Virus record (IMG/VR): IMGVR_UViG_3300030110_003550
Coordinates: 3,957 to 31,474 of that record
DNA length: 27,518 nucleotides
Source: a virus
Direction: 5' to 3' (one strand)
Part shown: piece after piece, positions 8,523-17,951 of the stretch
Layout of the letters: each line of letters begins with the position of its first letter
Position numbering within the stretch: position 1 is the stretch's first letter
The notes under the pieces: model-generated
Databases searched by the model: none
Seen by the model: the letters and a program-made list of their open reading frames with translations, nothing else
What the model was told of the DNA's origin: nothing
Program-made: the position numbers and the translations under genes

Positions 8523-11500
8523 TACCTAGCCCTGTTGTTAGATGCAAAAGGCGATCTTGCCCAAGCCATGTATATATAACCAACTCCACTAGCATTATGT
8601 TCTGCAGCCCCAGTTAAAGATTTAAAACCATTACTGTATATATCAAATGGACTAGATCCTAAGTTAGCATCTGTTTCATTTGAGCTAAGTCTTAAAGATC
8701 TATCTGCTGGGTTTCCATAAGAATTTGCGTTTTGTACATCATTATAAACTGCCCAGTTTGCTGAACCACTCAAACCTGCAATCCAAATTATGGAAGGTCT
8801 AAATCCTGTGTATACAAATGGCCCATCTGTAGTTCCATTTCCAGTGTAACTACTAAACTTACTAAATCCTTCAACGTCAGCAAAAGCATATGCAGTATAA
8901 GTATCACCATTATCATTTACACCTGTATGAAGACCTACACCAATTACTGTGCTGGTTGCAGGATCAGCACCCCACTGACGATCATCCCCCCAAGTTTCTT
9001 TATTACCTGTAGCTCCAAATGCTCTGTAGCTTCGATTAGAATTTAATCCATCGTGCCAGCTTAACGGTACACCATTTTGATCTGTCGGCATTACAAATAA
9101 AAATTTAGGTGTGGAATTTAATCCGTGAACAATTGTAGAAGCACTACCATTTCCTGTATATGACATTATACTTACACCGCTATCTGCATTAACGGCTCTT
9201 GTTATATTTGTCTGCGAACTATCACTAACTTTAGTCATTCCATTTGTAACTGTTCCACTAGATCCAGTTTTCCAACTAAATGCTACATATTTTTCTGAAG
9301 AAGTATTTACTTGATTATCAGTTCCTAAAGTAAATCCATCAGAATCAAAACTTTTAAGAGATTGTGCTGTTGTTACCAATCCACCTAAATCGCTTCTGTT
9401 TGGACTTGTATGTTTTGTAACTCCGTTTACATTATCAAATAAAAGCCAATCATCTGTTGCATCAAGATTTTTAATAAGTACTAATCCGGGTTGAAAACTT
9501 AAACTAGATATTTCTAATTCGCTTCCTGTTCCTGTGTACTGAATAGCATCACAATAATCTGTAGATTTTGTAATTGTAGGGGTTGGCATGTTGGCTGAAT
9601 TTAAAGCTTTAAATCCTGTAGGTGGAGAATATTTTAATGGAGTTTGCCCTGTATTTAAAATAGATGTATACGCTGCTCCATAACCGACAACAGGAGTATA
9701 GTCAGTATCTGTTAAATCACTATAAGCTTCGTTTGACCCTGCTGCTGGATCACCACTATTTTGCCACGTATTGTTTATACCCCACCATATCTTATCATTA
9801 TCTAAATCTAATGCTACTTGCAAACAATCATTAGCACCGACTGAATTTCCATAAGATGTTCCCGAACCATCTTTCATTTTATTACCACTGAAGGGGTTAT
9901 AGTAATAAATTCCAGTAGAGTTTAAATTAGCAGAACGATCTAAGCTACCATAATAACTTCCTTGGATAACACCAGTTGAACCACTTTGGTTTGTATGATT
10001 AGTTAATTCCCAATAATGTTTTCCACTGGTTAATCGAGCAATAGAAAATTCAGCAGCATGGTCAGCTACATACACAGCTTTTAAATTGTTAGCAGAAAGT
10101 GTAACATCACTGTTTCCAGCAGTATTAACAGCCTCTGGGTTTATCCTTGCATAATTTCCAACACCAGTTATTGTTCTTGTCAACTCTCCAAATCCTGTAG
10201 GTGCTGTTCCTGTCCATGAACCTGAAGCAAACCTAAGTGTTCCAGTACCACCTGCAGAACTATCACCTATAGAAACAAACAACCCACTGCCATCATAAGT
10301 TCTACTGTTTGTTGTATTTGTAGGCATATTCGTTACGGCTGCGTTAGTCGTTGTTCCAGCAGCAATTTCTGAAGCTGTAGCGGAATTTTGCCATGTATCA
10401 TTTTTGCTAAACCACATATCACCGCCATTCGTCATATCAATGGCAACACCTATAACATCATTGGTTGTCCAAGTATCTCCATAAGCATCGCCACTACCAG
10501 CCGTAATAGGGTTTGCATATAATTTACCATTAGATTGATTATACAAGAAACCTTTGTTAGCACCATTGCCACTTTCGTTATTTGCACAACTTCCTACAAC
10601 AACTCCTAAATACAATCCAGAAGATCCACCAGCTACAAACTCAAAATAAAATTTACCAGTAGACGGTAATGCAAAATTAACTTTTGTATTAGTATCAATA
10701 TCACCATCTGTACCTGTGTGAGTTAAATTTGCATTTGTTAAATTTATACTAGAGTTTTTAGTTAATGGATTTAACGCTGGATATAATTTAATTTCTTCAT
10801 CATCTTTATTAGTACAGGTATCAGCTACAACATTATTTGTACCTAAAGTAGTTTTTGCTGTCCAATTATTACCTTCACCACTTGTATCAGTGCCAACATC
10901 TGATCCTTGAAATTGTAATCTAAAACCATGATTGCCATAAGTAACTGATGGTTCTATTGGAACCCATATTCCTGTACCTTCGTTAAATTCACCAAAATCT
11001 GTAGGAGCTAAAGCAGAACCATCTACCCAAATTGCATCTCCACCAAGTATAAAACCAGCTTCATTACGAGAAGCGGTACTACTATGATTCATATCTGTAC
11101 CTATAACTTGAGTGGTAGTTCCACTTGCATAAGCAAACCCACGCATAACCTGATCTTCTGCGGGCCAGTTAGCAGAAGCTGTATCGGTAACTTGTACACC
11201 ATTAACATAAAACTTTATTCTATTTGTATCAGTGCTTTGAGTAGTGTCAATAGCTATAACAAAATGATAAAATGCTGATGTGTCTCTAAATTTAGGCGAC
11301 CATGTTACATCATCTGCTCCAGCAGCAAGGTAAATATTTATTTGGTCACTTGCATTAAAAGTAATTACATCATGCCCACCACTTGCTCCAGCCGTAGTAT
11401 TATTAGCACCAAATATACCTTGTGCTGCTGTTCCTAAAACAGTTCGTTTTATCCATGCACTAAACGTACCTTTTGTAGCTAAAGTAGATGATCCAGAAAT

Positions 11501-11599
11501 AGCACGTTGTAAATATTCGTCAGCAGATCTATTAAATCCAAGAGAATGAGTTATAGAATACCCTGCTGCACTAAAAATATATGGATTTATTATAAACAT
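8522..11599 (-). CDS. Giant modular adhesin/tail fibre with lectin-like and SPRY-like domains, 1025 aa
   Basis: ATG at 11599 follows the previous fibre's stop directly. Domains by inspection: residues 15 to 235 read as a concanavalin-A/LamG-like sandwich (SADEYLQRA, FSAWIKR, RIKFYVNGV, WVDG); 284 to 468 and 484 to 664 are two SPRY-like domains, each with a TWQNS strand (about 402 to 406 and 611 to 615) and a closing PTGF motif. Residues 688 to 777, 813 to 910 and 918 to 1016 are three diverged copies of a module that opens with YTGTG or YTGNG and contains a hydrophobic strand before an NxD/W-rich part. I associate that module with domains of unknown function in marine phage fibres. All folds are sugar- or protein-binding types, so receptor binding is likely. 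No trimerising chaperone, hydrolase motif or signal peptide is seen. Confidence 0.85.
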   Translation of the reverse strand: MFIINPYIFSAAGYSITHSLGFNRSADEYLQRAISGSSTLATKGTFSAWIKRTVLGTAAQGIFGANNTTAGASGGHDVITFNASDQINIYLAAGADDVTWSPKFRDTSAFYHFVIAIDTTQSTDTNRIKFYVNGVQVTDTASANWPAEDQVMRGFAYASGTTTQVIGTDMNHSSTASRNEAGFILGGDAIWVDGSALAPTDFGEFNEGTGIWVPIEPSVTYGNHGFRLQFQGSDVGTDTSGEGNNWTAKTTLGTNNVVADTCTNKDDEEIKLYPALNPLTKNSSINLTNANLTHTGTDGDIDTNTKVNFALPSTGKFYFEFVAGGSSGLYLGVVVGSCANNESGNGANKGFLYNQSNGKLYANPITAGSGDAYGDTWTTNDVIGVAIDMTNGGDMWFSKNDTWQNSATASEIAAGTTTNAAVTNMPTNTTNSRTYDGSGLFVSIGDSSAGGTGTLRFASGSWTGTAPTGFGELTRTITGVGNYARINPEAVNTAGNSDVTLSANNLKAVYVADHAAEFSIARLTSGKHYWELTNHTNQSGSTGVIQGSYYGSLDRSANLNSTGIYYYNPFSGNKMKDGSGTSYGNSVGANDCLQVALDLDNDKIWWGINNTWQNSGDPAAGSNEAYSDLTDTDYTPVVGYGAAYTSILNTGQTPLKYSPPTGFKALNSANMPTPTITKSTDYCDAIQYTGTGSELEISSLSFQPGLVLIKNLDATDDWLLFDNVNGVTKHTSPNRSDLGGLVTTAQSLKSFDSDGFTLGTDNQVNTSSEKYVAFSWKTGSSGTVTNGMTKVSDSSQTNITRAVNADSGVSIMSYTGNGSASTIVHGLNSTPKFLFVMPTDQNGVPLSWHDGLNSNRSYRAFGATGNKETWGDDRQWGADPATSTVIGVGLHTGVNDNGDTYTAYAFADVEGFSKFSSYTGNGTTDGPFVYTGFRPSIIWIAGLSGSANWAVYNDVQNANSYGNPADRSLRLSSNETDANLGSSPFDIYSNGFKSLTGAAEHNASGVGYIYMAWARSPFASNNRAR

Positions 11600-13651
11600 T
11601 TATGTTTGATATCCTATTAAGTAAACTTTAAGACCTGCACCAGCAGTGCTCGAACCAACACCATCAACATCTATTGTCATTAAAGCATCTGCAGCTAATG
11701 CAGGGCCAGCCCCACCTATAACGGCTGCTGTTGCTGCAGTAGCACTAGTTTTTTCACTTGCATCAATTGTTAACTTTGTAGTTAAACAGGTAGAACCTGC
11801 TTCGTTAAGATCAACAGTTAAAACTGAACCTACAGGGGCTGTAGTTACTCCAGCTTTTATTCCTGTTAAGTAAAAAGCATATGGCATATGAAAAGTAACA
11901 ACGGCTGTTGCTGCTGTTGTTGCTGTTGTTTCATCACCACAAGCAATTGCAATAACTTCAGTTTTAGCTCCAGTAGATATATGAGCTAAATCAACACTTC
12001 CATCAGTATAATGTTCTGAATTAATTGCATCGTCTGCTATCTTAGCTCCAGTTACAGCATCAGCTTGTATATCTGCAGTTTCTATTGTATCATTAGGAAA
12101 TAAAGGTACTTGGCTAAATGTAACTACACCGCCAGAAGATATAGCCATAGCATCCGTATCAGATGTATGTCCAATATTAGTACCATTAATTATAATGTCA
12201 TCTACTGTTAAAGTAGTAAGTGTACCGAGTGAAGTTATATTACTTTGAGCAGCCGTTGTAACTGTTGCTGCTGTACCACTAGTATTTCCTGTTACGTTAC
12301 CTGTTATGTCACCTTCAAAATTAGCAACTATAGTTCCTACAGATCCTGATACAACTTCACTTGATAATGACGCATCAGCAACAAATGTTAGCTTTCCTGC
12401 TGAATCATCCCAACCAAGAAATGCGTTCTTAGCTGCACTACCATTATGATATTGCATTACAATACCAACATCTTTATTAGTATCGGAACCTAACGCACCA
12501 CCATCTGAAGCAGTTTGAAGATGAATAATTGGATCTACTACACCCATAGTTGCAGTATTTACTGTAGTAGTTGTACCGTTAACTGTAAGATTACCTGTAA
12601 GTACAGTATTACCACCAACATTAAGATCACTAGCTAACGACACAACTCCAGCAGAAGTTATCTCTAAATCACTAGTATCTGCTAATGCTGTACCTGAATG
12701 TATCTTAAACTTTTCACTATCTGAATCATCGATGCCTACAGTAAAGAGAGTAGTACCGCCTTGTTGAAACTGAGTTGTAATATCTCCACTACCTGCTCCT
12801 ACATTTAATTTATAACCAGCAGAAGTAACCACTCCACTCGTTGTGTCATCACCGCTATTAATGAGAAAAGCATCATCTACATTTAATGTATTGGTAGATA
12901 GAGAAATATTAGTTCCTGCTGTAAGAGCAGTTTTTGACACATCTATTGCTGCACCAGAAGCAACACTTGCATTGACTACAGCGTTAGCTGCTAACTCATC
13001 TGCACCTACCGCATCATCTGCTAACATTGCATTTTCTACTGCCTGATTAGCAATTGTAACAGCACCGTTAGATGCTATCGTAACATCACCAGACACTGCA
13101 ACAGGATTATAATTTGTACCATCTGCTACAAGAATATGTCCAGAAGTATTCGTACCCATTGTAAGATCATCACCTGTGATAGTAAGATCTCCACCAACTG
13201 TTGTGTTACCTGATATATCTACTGCACCATTAATATCTATTGTAGTTGCATTAATTTCTATTTCAGTATCTGATACTAAATCTAATACACCGTCTGCTGA
13301 TTGATGAATGTAAGTTCCTGTATCACCAAATTGTAATCTGTTTGTGCTACTTACTAAAATTGCATCAGAAAACTCAAAGTAATCTTCATCTTCCATCCAC
13401 TTGAGCACACCGTCATTTGTTTCACCATCAAATGTCATAGTAATATCAGTACCTGCAGTTGCAGCACCAATTGTAATAGAATTACTACCAGTTAACTTTG
13501 ACAGAGCACCACCGTTACCTGCTGTGCCATCATGCGTATGTCCAGACGTTCCAAAAGCAGTTACAATCGCATCAAACTCTTCGTTTGTATCCTCTGCTTT
13601 GATTGTGTCTCCTGTAGTATATGTATTTTGTCTTGCTGAATATCCTGCCAT
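11600..13651 (-). CDS. Repetitive beta-rich tail fibre protein, 683 aa
   Basis: Starts MAGYSARQNTYTTGDTIKAED, an N-terminal pattern seen in fibres that dock to a tail, followed by GHTHDGT (residues 37 to 43), where histidines may bind metal in a trimer. Residues 60 to about 560 are short Thr/Asn/Gly/Asp-rich beta repeats (GDLTITGDDLTMG, GNTVLTGNLTVNGT) characteristic of a beta-helical or beta-spiral shaft. The last roughly 115 residues, from about 567, form a distinct domain (FHMPYAFYLTGIKAG ... LKVYLIGY) that I recall from other marine phage fibres, probably a tip domain. It lies one base after the nozzle gene and abuts the larger adhesin, so the two may form one fibre or alternate fibres. 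Confidence 0.85.
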   Translation of the reverse strand: MAGYSARQNTYTTGDTIKAEDTNEEFDAIVTAFGTSGHTHDGTAGNGGALSKLTGSNSITIGAATAGTDITMTFDGETNDGVLKWMEDEDYFEFSDAILVSSTNRLQFGDTGTYIHQSADGVLDLVSDTEIEINATTIDINGAVDISGNTTVGGDLTITGDDLTMGTNTSGHILVADGTNYNPVAVSGDVTIASNGAVTIANQAVENAMLADDAVGADELAANAVVNASVASGAAIDVSKTALTAGTNISLSTNTLNVDDAFLINSGDDTTSGVVTSAGYKLNVGAGSGDITTQFQQGGTTLFTVGIDDSDSEKFKIHSGTALADTSDLEITSAGVVSLASDLNVGGNTVLTGNLTVNGTTTTVNTATMGVVDPIIHLQTASDGGALGSDTNKDVGIVMQYHNGSAAKNAFLGWDDSAGKLTFVADASLSSEVVSGSVGTIVANFEGDITGNVTGNTSGTAATVTTAAQSNITSLGTLTTLTVDDIIINGTNIGHTSDTDAMAISSGGVVTFSQVPLFPNDTIETADIQADAVTGAKIADDAINSEHYTDGSVDLAHISTGAKTEVIAIACGDETTATTAATAVVTFHMPYAFYLTGIKAGVTTAPVGSVLTVDLNEAGSTCLTTKLTIDASEKTSATAATAAVIGGAGPALAADALMTIDVDGVGSSTAGAGLKVYLIGYQT

Positions 13652-13652
13652 T

Positions 13653-15386
13653 TTACATTCTCGCTCCCGGTGTAAATTCTAACTCAAATCCTTTTAAGGT
13701 TATAGGTGGATTACTACTTGTATCTGTTAAACGTATAACGACTGTAAATCCGCTTCCTTCTACTGATTGTCTTACAATTGGCATACCTTCTGCACCGTAT
13801 ACTGCAGAACCGTACAATGAACCTGAATTACCGTAGACAGCAGCAGTATCGGCTGTGGTTAATGTGTATGCTGCAGGTTGCGGTGTTGCAGCATCTTCAA
13901 AATCATATTTAACAAATAACGAGACATTTACTGCACCTTCAGGATCATAGTTTACATTAATACGTTGCATATTTTTTCTTATACCAGCATCACCCATTGT
14001 TAAGTCTGGTGATCTGTAGAGGGCTGTCATAGCTGTTCCGGCAAATGTATTTCCTGATTCTTGTTTGTATACATAGCCATCGTATCCACCATGTATAATT
14101 GTTTCAACACCCGATACAAATCCAGAAACACAACAAGAAGGTTTTAGTCCTCGTATATCACTGTATTCCCAACCTAGCTGTCCTTGAGGATTAGATTTAA
14201 GAACTCCTATTAATCCTTTAGCAGAAGTTTCTAAACCACCTGTTGTTGGATAAAACAAACGATATTGACTTTTACCTCGAATAACAACAGAGGATACATT
14301 GTCAAATCCTATGTCATTAATCCTATCTTGTATTTGTTTAGATACAGTTCCTAATTCTACGTCACCAATACGTGCAGTACCAGCAACAGTACGTAAACCA
14401 TCTGGTGCTAGAAAGAGAATGTCACCGCCTATTTCCTGCACACTAAAAGCATCTGAACATCCTACGTTACGTGAAACAGGTTCTATTGCAAAATCTGCTA
14501 ACGCATTTCCTGTTAGTTTGTAGATACGATCTTCACAAAATATCATCAGTGATTCACGAAAAGATTTGATAGCAACAATAGTACTATCTACATTTAACGA
14601 ACCTGCACCGTTGCCTGATGTAAAATCATTCTCATCACCAATAGCAGAAAATATTATTGTGTTAGGTTCAGCACTCATGCCAGCATAAAACATATGATTT
14701 TTAAAAGCTGCAACCATACTAGGATTTGTTGGGGCTGTGCCTAAACCTGCAAAAGTTACACTAGCACTGCTAATAGTACCTGTTGTAGCTACAGACATTG
14801 TTATAGTTGTTCCTGAAACACTCGATACTTTAGCACCAGAACCAATGTTAGTACCGCCTATGTACATACCTTCAGCTATACCAGCAGCACTCGTTACACT
14901 TAATGATGTTGAAGAACTACTTGCTGATCCTGTTGCAGAGATTGTTGTAGAACCTTTTATGTCAACAACAGTAGTGCCATTATAAAAACTTGCAAAGTTA
15001 GCACCATCAGCAAAAATAAGTCTATTCTCATTCGTAGTAAAGTTGTACTCTTCAAAACGATAACGACCTGCACTCGTTCTTCCTGTGTCTATACTCGACC
15101 AGCCACTGCCAGAACTTTCTTGAACAATCGTACTTGAAGCTGCTATAACCTTATCTCTAAATATAGCTACACCCAATACTGTGTCCGTAGCTCCACCTAG
15201 TAAATTAGCGTCATATTTAGCTGTACCGCTTAACCTACGATAACCACCTTTTACAGAAGGTTCAAAGTTTTGCAGTATTGTAGCTGCTCCAACTGGCATC
15301 GTATAAACATCTCTGTCTAGTACTAAGCCACCTGATACCGTTACAACGTAAGGAGATATATATTCGGGTGCTGTTATCTCAGCCAT
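13653..15386 (-). CDS. Tail nozzle/tubular protein B-like beta-propeller, 577 aa
   Basis: Begins MAEITAPEYISPYVV one base after the adaptor gene's stop. The chain repeats short strands with W, Y and G in a propeller pattern, and includes the segment MIFCEDRIYKLTG (281 to 293) followed by SVQEIGGDILFLAPDGLR (315 to 332), typical of nozzle proteins of short-tailed phages (T7 gp12 or P22 gp10 class). Order directly after the adaptor supports this. Residues about 147 to 213 form an extra Ser/Thr/Gly-rich segment that interrupts the propeller, probably an inserted surface domain. The protein would form the hexameric end of the tail. Assignment of class is good; the exact family is not certain. Confidence 0.82.
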   Translation of the reverse strand: MAEITAPEYISPYVVTVSGGLVLDRDVYTMPVGAATILQNFEPSVKGGYRRLSGTAKYDANLLGGATDTVLGVAIFRDKVIAASSTIVQESSGSGWSSIDTGRTSAGRYRFEEYNFTTNENRLIFADGANFASFYNGTTVVDIKGSTTISATGSASSSSTSLSVTSAAGIAEGMYIGGTNIGSGAKVSSVSGTTITMSVATTGTISSASVTFAGLGTAPTNPSMVAAFKNHMFYAGMSAEPNTIIFSAIGDENDFTSGNGAGSLNVDSTIVAIKSFRESLMIFCEDRIYKLTGNALADFAIEPVSRNVGCSDAFSVQEIGGDILFLAPDGLRTVAGTARIGDVELGTVSKQIQDRINDIGFDNVSSVVIRGKSQYRLFYPTTGGLETSAKGLIGVLKSNPQGQLGWEYSDIRGLKPSCCVSGFVSGVETIIHGGYDGYVYKQESGNTFAGTAMTALYRSPDLTMGDAGIRKNMQRINVNYDPEGAVNVSLFVKYDFEDAATPQPAAYTLTTADTAAVYGNSGSLYGSAVYGAEGMPIVRQSVEGSGFTVVIRLTDTSSNPPITLKGFELEFTPGARM

Positions 15387-15387
15387 G

Positions 15388-16476
15388 TTATGCGTTCACA
15401 CCTACAAAACGTTTGGAAGCTCCTGTAATACCTGCAGGATAAAAATAGTTTTGATGATTTAGCAACTCAACTCTCATTCTTTTTACACCTTCCAGATAAT
15501 CTTTCTCAGCTAACTGAGCACCAGCCATGTTTGCTCTCATCATGTACGCATAGTATTTAGCTCTGTTAACTACGATGTCATTAAACCTATCAGGCAATGT
15601 AGGACTATCGTTATGTGCAGATAAATCTGTATGTGTTATAAAATAATCATAAGAAACAGAATACGTGCTTTTTTCTGGTATAGGACTAAAACCTATATTA
15701 CTGTTATCTTGTGTACGATAAACATATCGAGGTAAACCAAACTGATCTGAACTTGTTGTGCTAAGATCACGTTCACTGTGGTTATCAAGCCATTCATTGT
15801 AAGAAAGATATGTTAAACGTTCTGGTTGAATATTTTCAGTAACTTCTACACTGCCTACGTCATAGTTGCTGGAAGCTGTATTAGCAAAACCTATGTATAT
15901 GGTTGTAGCTGTTGCAGTAAATGTAGTTATATTATACTCTCCATCACCTGCATTGTCAACAGTTAATGTTGTACTAGATATTTCTGTACCACCAGAACTT
16001 GTACCTATTTTTAGAGTTATGTCTCCACCAAAAGTACGTGTTCTAACAACATAGTCTTTACCGTTTATTGTACTGATAGATTGTGTAGCTTCAGCAGCAT
16101 TTAGACGTAGAGCACCATCTGCTGAAGCTTTAGTGTAGAAAGGAGATCCTGATACTGTTGTCCAATCACTAATGTTGTTTGTAAACGAACCATTTGTAAT
16201 TAAATCAGTTGGTGTTAATACAAAACTATTAAAGTTTATCTTACGAGCATCAGAAGGATAACCATACGTTCTTTGACCTGCTGTCAAAACTTGTTCTTTG
16301 GCTTTATACAAAAATGACCATTCTACTTCTGAATTGTAAATATCGTTAATTCCTTTGTTAACGACATTCTTCACCATAGATTGCACACCTCTCGATGAAC
16401 TAAAATTTGAAGAAGTTAACTCAACTTCATTTAATTCATTTAAAACTCTGTTCGTTAAGGTCAAATATGTTGCCAT
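15388..16476 (-). CDS. Head-tail adaptor (tail tubular protein A-like) with inserted carbohydrate-binding-like domain, 362 aa
   Basis: The helical N-terminus (TYLTLTNRVLNELNEVEL) and the C-terminal part (VYRTQDNSNIGFSPIPE near 258 to 274, then RFNDIVVNRAKYYAY near 307 to 321) match the pattern of gp11/gp4-type adaptor proteins that join portal and nozzle. Between them, residues about 91 to 213 start LITNGSF and end with a YDVGSVEV strand, the signature layout of a galactose-binding-like jelly roll (CBM4/9 type). The adaptor core without this insert is about 240 residues, near the usual size. Start at 16476 has AAAGGA upstream, within the end of the LysM gene. Adaptor role is well supported by context; sugar binding by the insert is inference. 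Confidence 0.82.
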   Translation of the reverse strand: MATYLTLTNRVLNELNEVELTSSNFSSSRGVQSMVKNVVNKGINDIYNSEVEWSFLYKAKEQVLTAGQRTYGYPSDARKINFNSFVLTPTDLITNGSFTNNISDWTTVSGSPFYTKASADGALRLNAAEATQSISTINGKDYVVRTRTFGGDITLKIGTSSGGTEISSTTLTVDNAGDGEYNITTFTATATTIYIGFANTASSNYDVGSVEVTENIQPERLTYLSYNEWLDNHSERDLSTTSSDQFGLPRYVYRTQDNSNIGFSPIPEKSTYSVSYDYFITHTDLSAHNDSPTLPDRFNDIVVNRAKYYAYMMRANMAGAQLAEKDYLEGVKRMRVELLNHQNYFYPAGITGASKRFVGVNA

Positions 16477-16482
16477 TAAACG

Positions 16483-17424
16483 TTATCCTTTATACTTTGC
16501 TACACGACCACCATAAGCATATTTTTTACCTTTTTTAATCATACCACCACCCATATAATACTGTGGCATCTTTTTCTTTTTAGCAGGTGAAGACATTTTT
16601 TTAGCAGACATGTCAGAAGCACCTACCATACCTCCTCCAGCAAGTTCATCTCCTGATTTTGCATTGTAGTCAAATTTTATACCAAGTTTTCTAGATAAAT
16701 CTCCTAACATTGTTCCTTTTTTTCCTGCAAATCTAAAACGTGGTTTTTCTTGTTTTCTTTCTTGAGATTTTTTCTTTGCATCTTCAGAAAATTTTGGTTT
16801 TCTTCTTGTCATACTTTTTGTATCAACAGATTCATCTATAACAGGATCTTTTTTAACAGATTTTTTTGTAGAAGAACGATCTCTGTACAAAGAATACTTA
16901 GCTGGTTTTCTACCTTTATCTCCACCTCTTGCAGTTTTTTTATCAAAAGAATCAGCTTTCGTTGAAGTAGGAAGTTTTAATGAAGCTCCTGCACGAATTT
17001 TATCAGGATTTTTTATAGAGTTAAGTTTTACTAATGTTGCTACTGTTGTATTATTTTTTTTAGCAATTGCAGATAAAGTATCTCCACTTTTTATTTTATA
17101 AGAACCTGAAGAAGATTTTGATTTTTTCTTTTTTGCAGTAGCACCTTTATCTTTTTTCTTTTTTACAATAGTATCTAAAGGTTCTGGCTGCTTAGATATC
17201 TTCCTAATAGTATCTAAAGGTTCTGGCTGCTTAGATATCTTCTTCTTCTTCCTAATAGTATCTAAAGGTTCTGGCTGCTTAGATATCTTCTTCTTTTTCC
17301 TAATAGTATCTAAAGGTTCTGGCTGCTTAGATATCTTCTTCTTCTTCTTTTTCTTTCCTACTTTAGAATCATCTTCTAATACTTCTAAATTTAGTTTTGG
17401 TATTTTAATTGTTGGTTCTGGCAT
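16483..17424 (-). CDS. Lysine-rich LysM-domain protein with 16-aa tandem repeats, 313 aa
   Basis: I start at the ATG at 17424 ([10 protein letters not shown]) because AAAGGAGA lies five bases upstream; an in-frame ATG at 17472 would run into the previous gene and has no ribosome site. Residues 27 to 87 hold four copies of a repeat whose core is [11 protein letters not shown], separated by Lys runs. Residues 109 to 151 form one LysM domain ([20 protein letters not shown] ... AGASLKLP), which binds N-acetylglucosamine chains of peptidoglycan. The rest is basic and disordered, with Gly-Gly-rich C-terminal motifs ([15 protein letters not shown]). No catalytic domain is seen. It may be a virion protein that contacts the cell wall or DNA during entry. 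Lysine content far exceeds that of its neighbours. Confidence 0.8.
   Translation of the reverse strand: MPEPTIKIPKLNLEVLEDDSKVGKKKKKKKISKQPEPLDTIRKKKKISKQPEPLDTIRKKKKISKQPEPLDTIRKISKQPEPLDTIVKKKKDKGATAKKKKSKSSSGSYKIKSGDTLSAIAKKNNTTVATLVKLNSIKNPDKIRAGASLKLPTSTKADSFDKKTARGGDKGRKPAKYSLYRDRSSTKKSVKKDPVIDESVDTKSMTRRKPKFSEDAKKKSQERKQEKPRFRFAGKKGTMLGDLSRKLGIKFDYNAKSGDELAGGGMVGASDMSAKKMSSPAKKKKMPQYYMGGGMIKKGKKYAYGGRVAKYKG
17167..17334 (-). repeat. 48-bp tandem repeat in the LysM gene
   Basis: Four near-identical copies encode a 16-residue unit with core [11 protein letters not shown] and a Lys/Arg linker. Distances between the plus-strand GTATCTAAAG marks (starting at 17171, 17210, 17258 and 17306) are 39, 48 and 48 bases; the 39-base spacing reflects loss of three codons from a linker. 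The copies agree over about 36 bases each, which suggests recent expansion or ongoing slippage rather than old divergence. Confidence 0.92.
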
Positions 17425-17446
17425 TTTATTCTCCTTTATATTAATA

Positions 17447-17938
17447 TTAAGTTGCAGCAAAGACACGTACATTAGCTGTACTGCCTGATGAGTTATAACA
17501 TTCTATTCGGTCTATTGTATCTGCAGACCAATTTGTTTCCCACGTATCTATTTCACTTTGATGATTGCTCTCATTAAACGTACCAGCCATATTACCCATG
17601 TTACGGCTATCATCACTGCCTAGAACAAAAGGTACACCAGCAATTAATTTAACACAGAAACCGTTCTCTATATTATTTCCTGATAGTGTTCCACCTTCAT
17701 TACAAACGAGTTGTAGCTCTACGGTCTGATCTGCTTCTATCCACAAAAAATCAAAATCTGATAAAAGATCATCATTCCATACTTCTGTAAGCGTTGAGTT
17801 AGTAATACTATAACGCTTATCAAAGTAATGTGTAATTGTTATTGAATCAGTAGCAGTAGTGCTTCCACCAGTAATAGTATGACTATCATCATCAGGAATA
17901 TCTACTGTAAAGTGTGTAGTCAAACTTAATGTAGCCAT
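17447..17938 (-). CDS. Small beta-rich structural protein, 163 aa
   Basis: Starts [20 protein letters not shown], with AAGGAG nine bases before the ATG. Composition is Thr/Ser/Asp/Asn-rich with alternating hydrophobic strands, for example [12 protein letters not shown] and [13 protein letters not shown], and ends NVRVFAAT. This suggests a single beta-sandwich domain. Three Cys are present, with no signal peptide and no membrane helix. Located between the oxygenase and the LysM protein, 22 bases before the latter. I do not recognise a family. A decoration, head-completion or fibre-accessory role would fit such a compact beta protein in a virion operon, but the sequence does not decide between them. 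Confidence 0.75.
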   Translation of the reverse strand: MATLSLTTHFTVDIPDDDSHTITGGSTTATDSITITHYFDKRYSITNSTLTEVWNDDLLSDFDFLWIEADQTVELQLVCNEGGTLSGNNIENGFCVKLIAGVPFVLGSDDSRNMGNMAGTFNESNHQSEIDTWETNWSADTIDRIECYNSSGSTANVRVFAAT

Positions 17939-17951
17939 TCGTCTTTACTCC

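Noticed and set aside
8522-11599. Diversity-generating retroelement target in the adhesin
   Set aside because: No reverse transcriptase or template repeat is in the window, and the C-terminal modules look like ordinary diverged duplications.
17425-17472. Longer start for the LysM protein at 17472
   Set aside because: It would overlap the previous gene and lacks a ribosome site, while the ATG at 17424 has AAAGGAGA at proper spacing.
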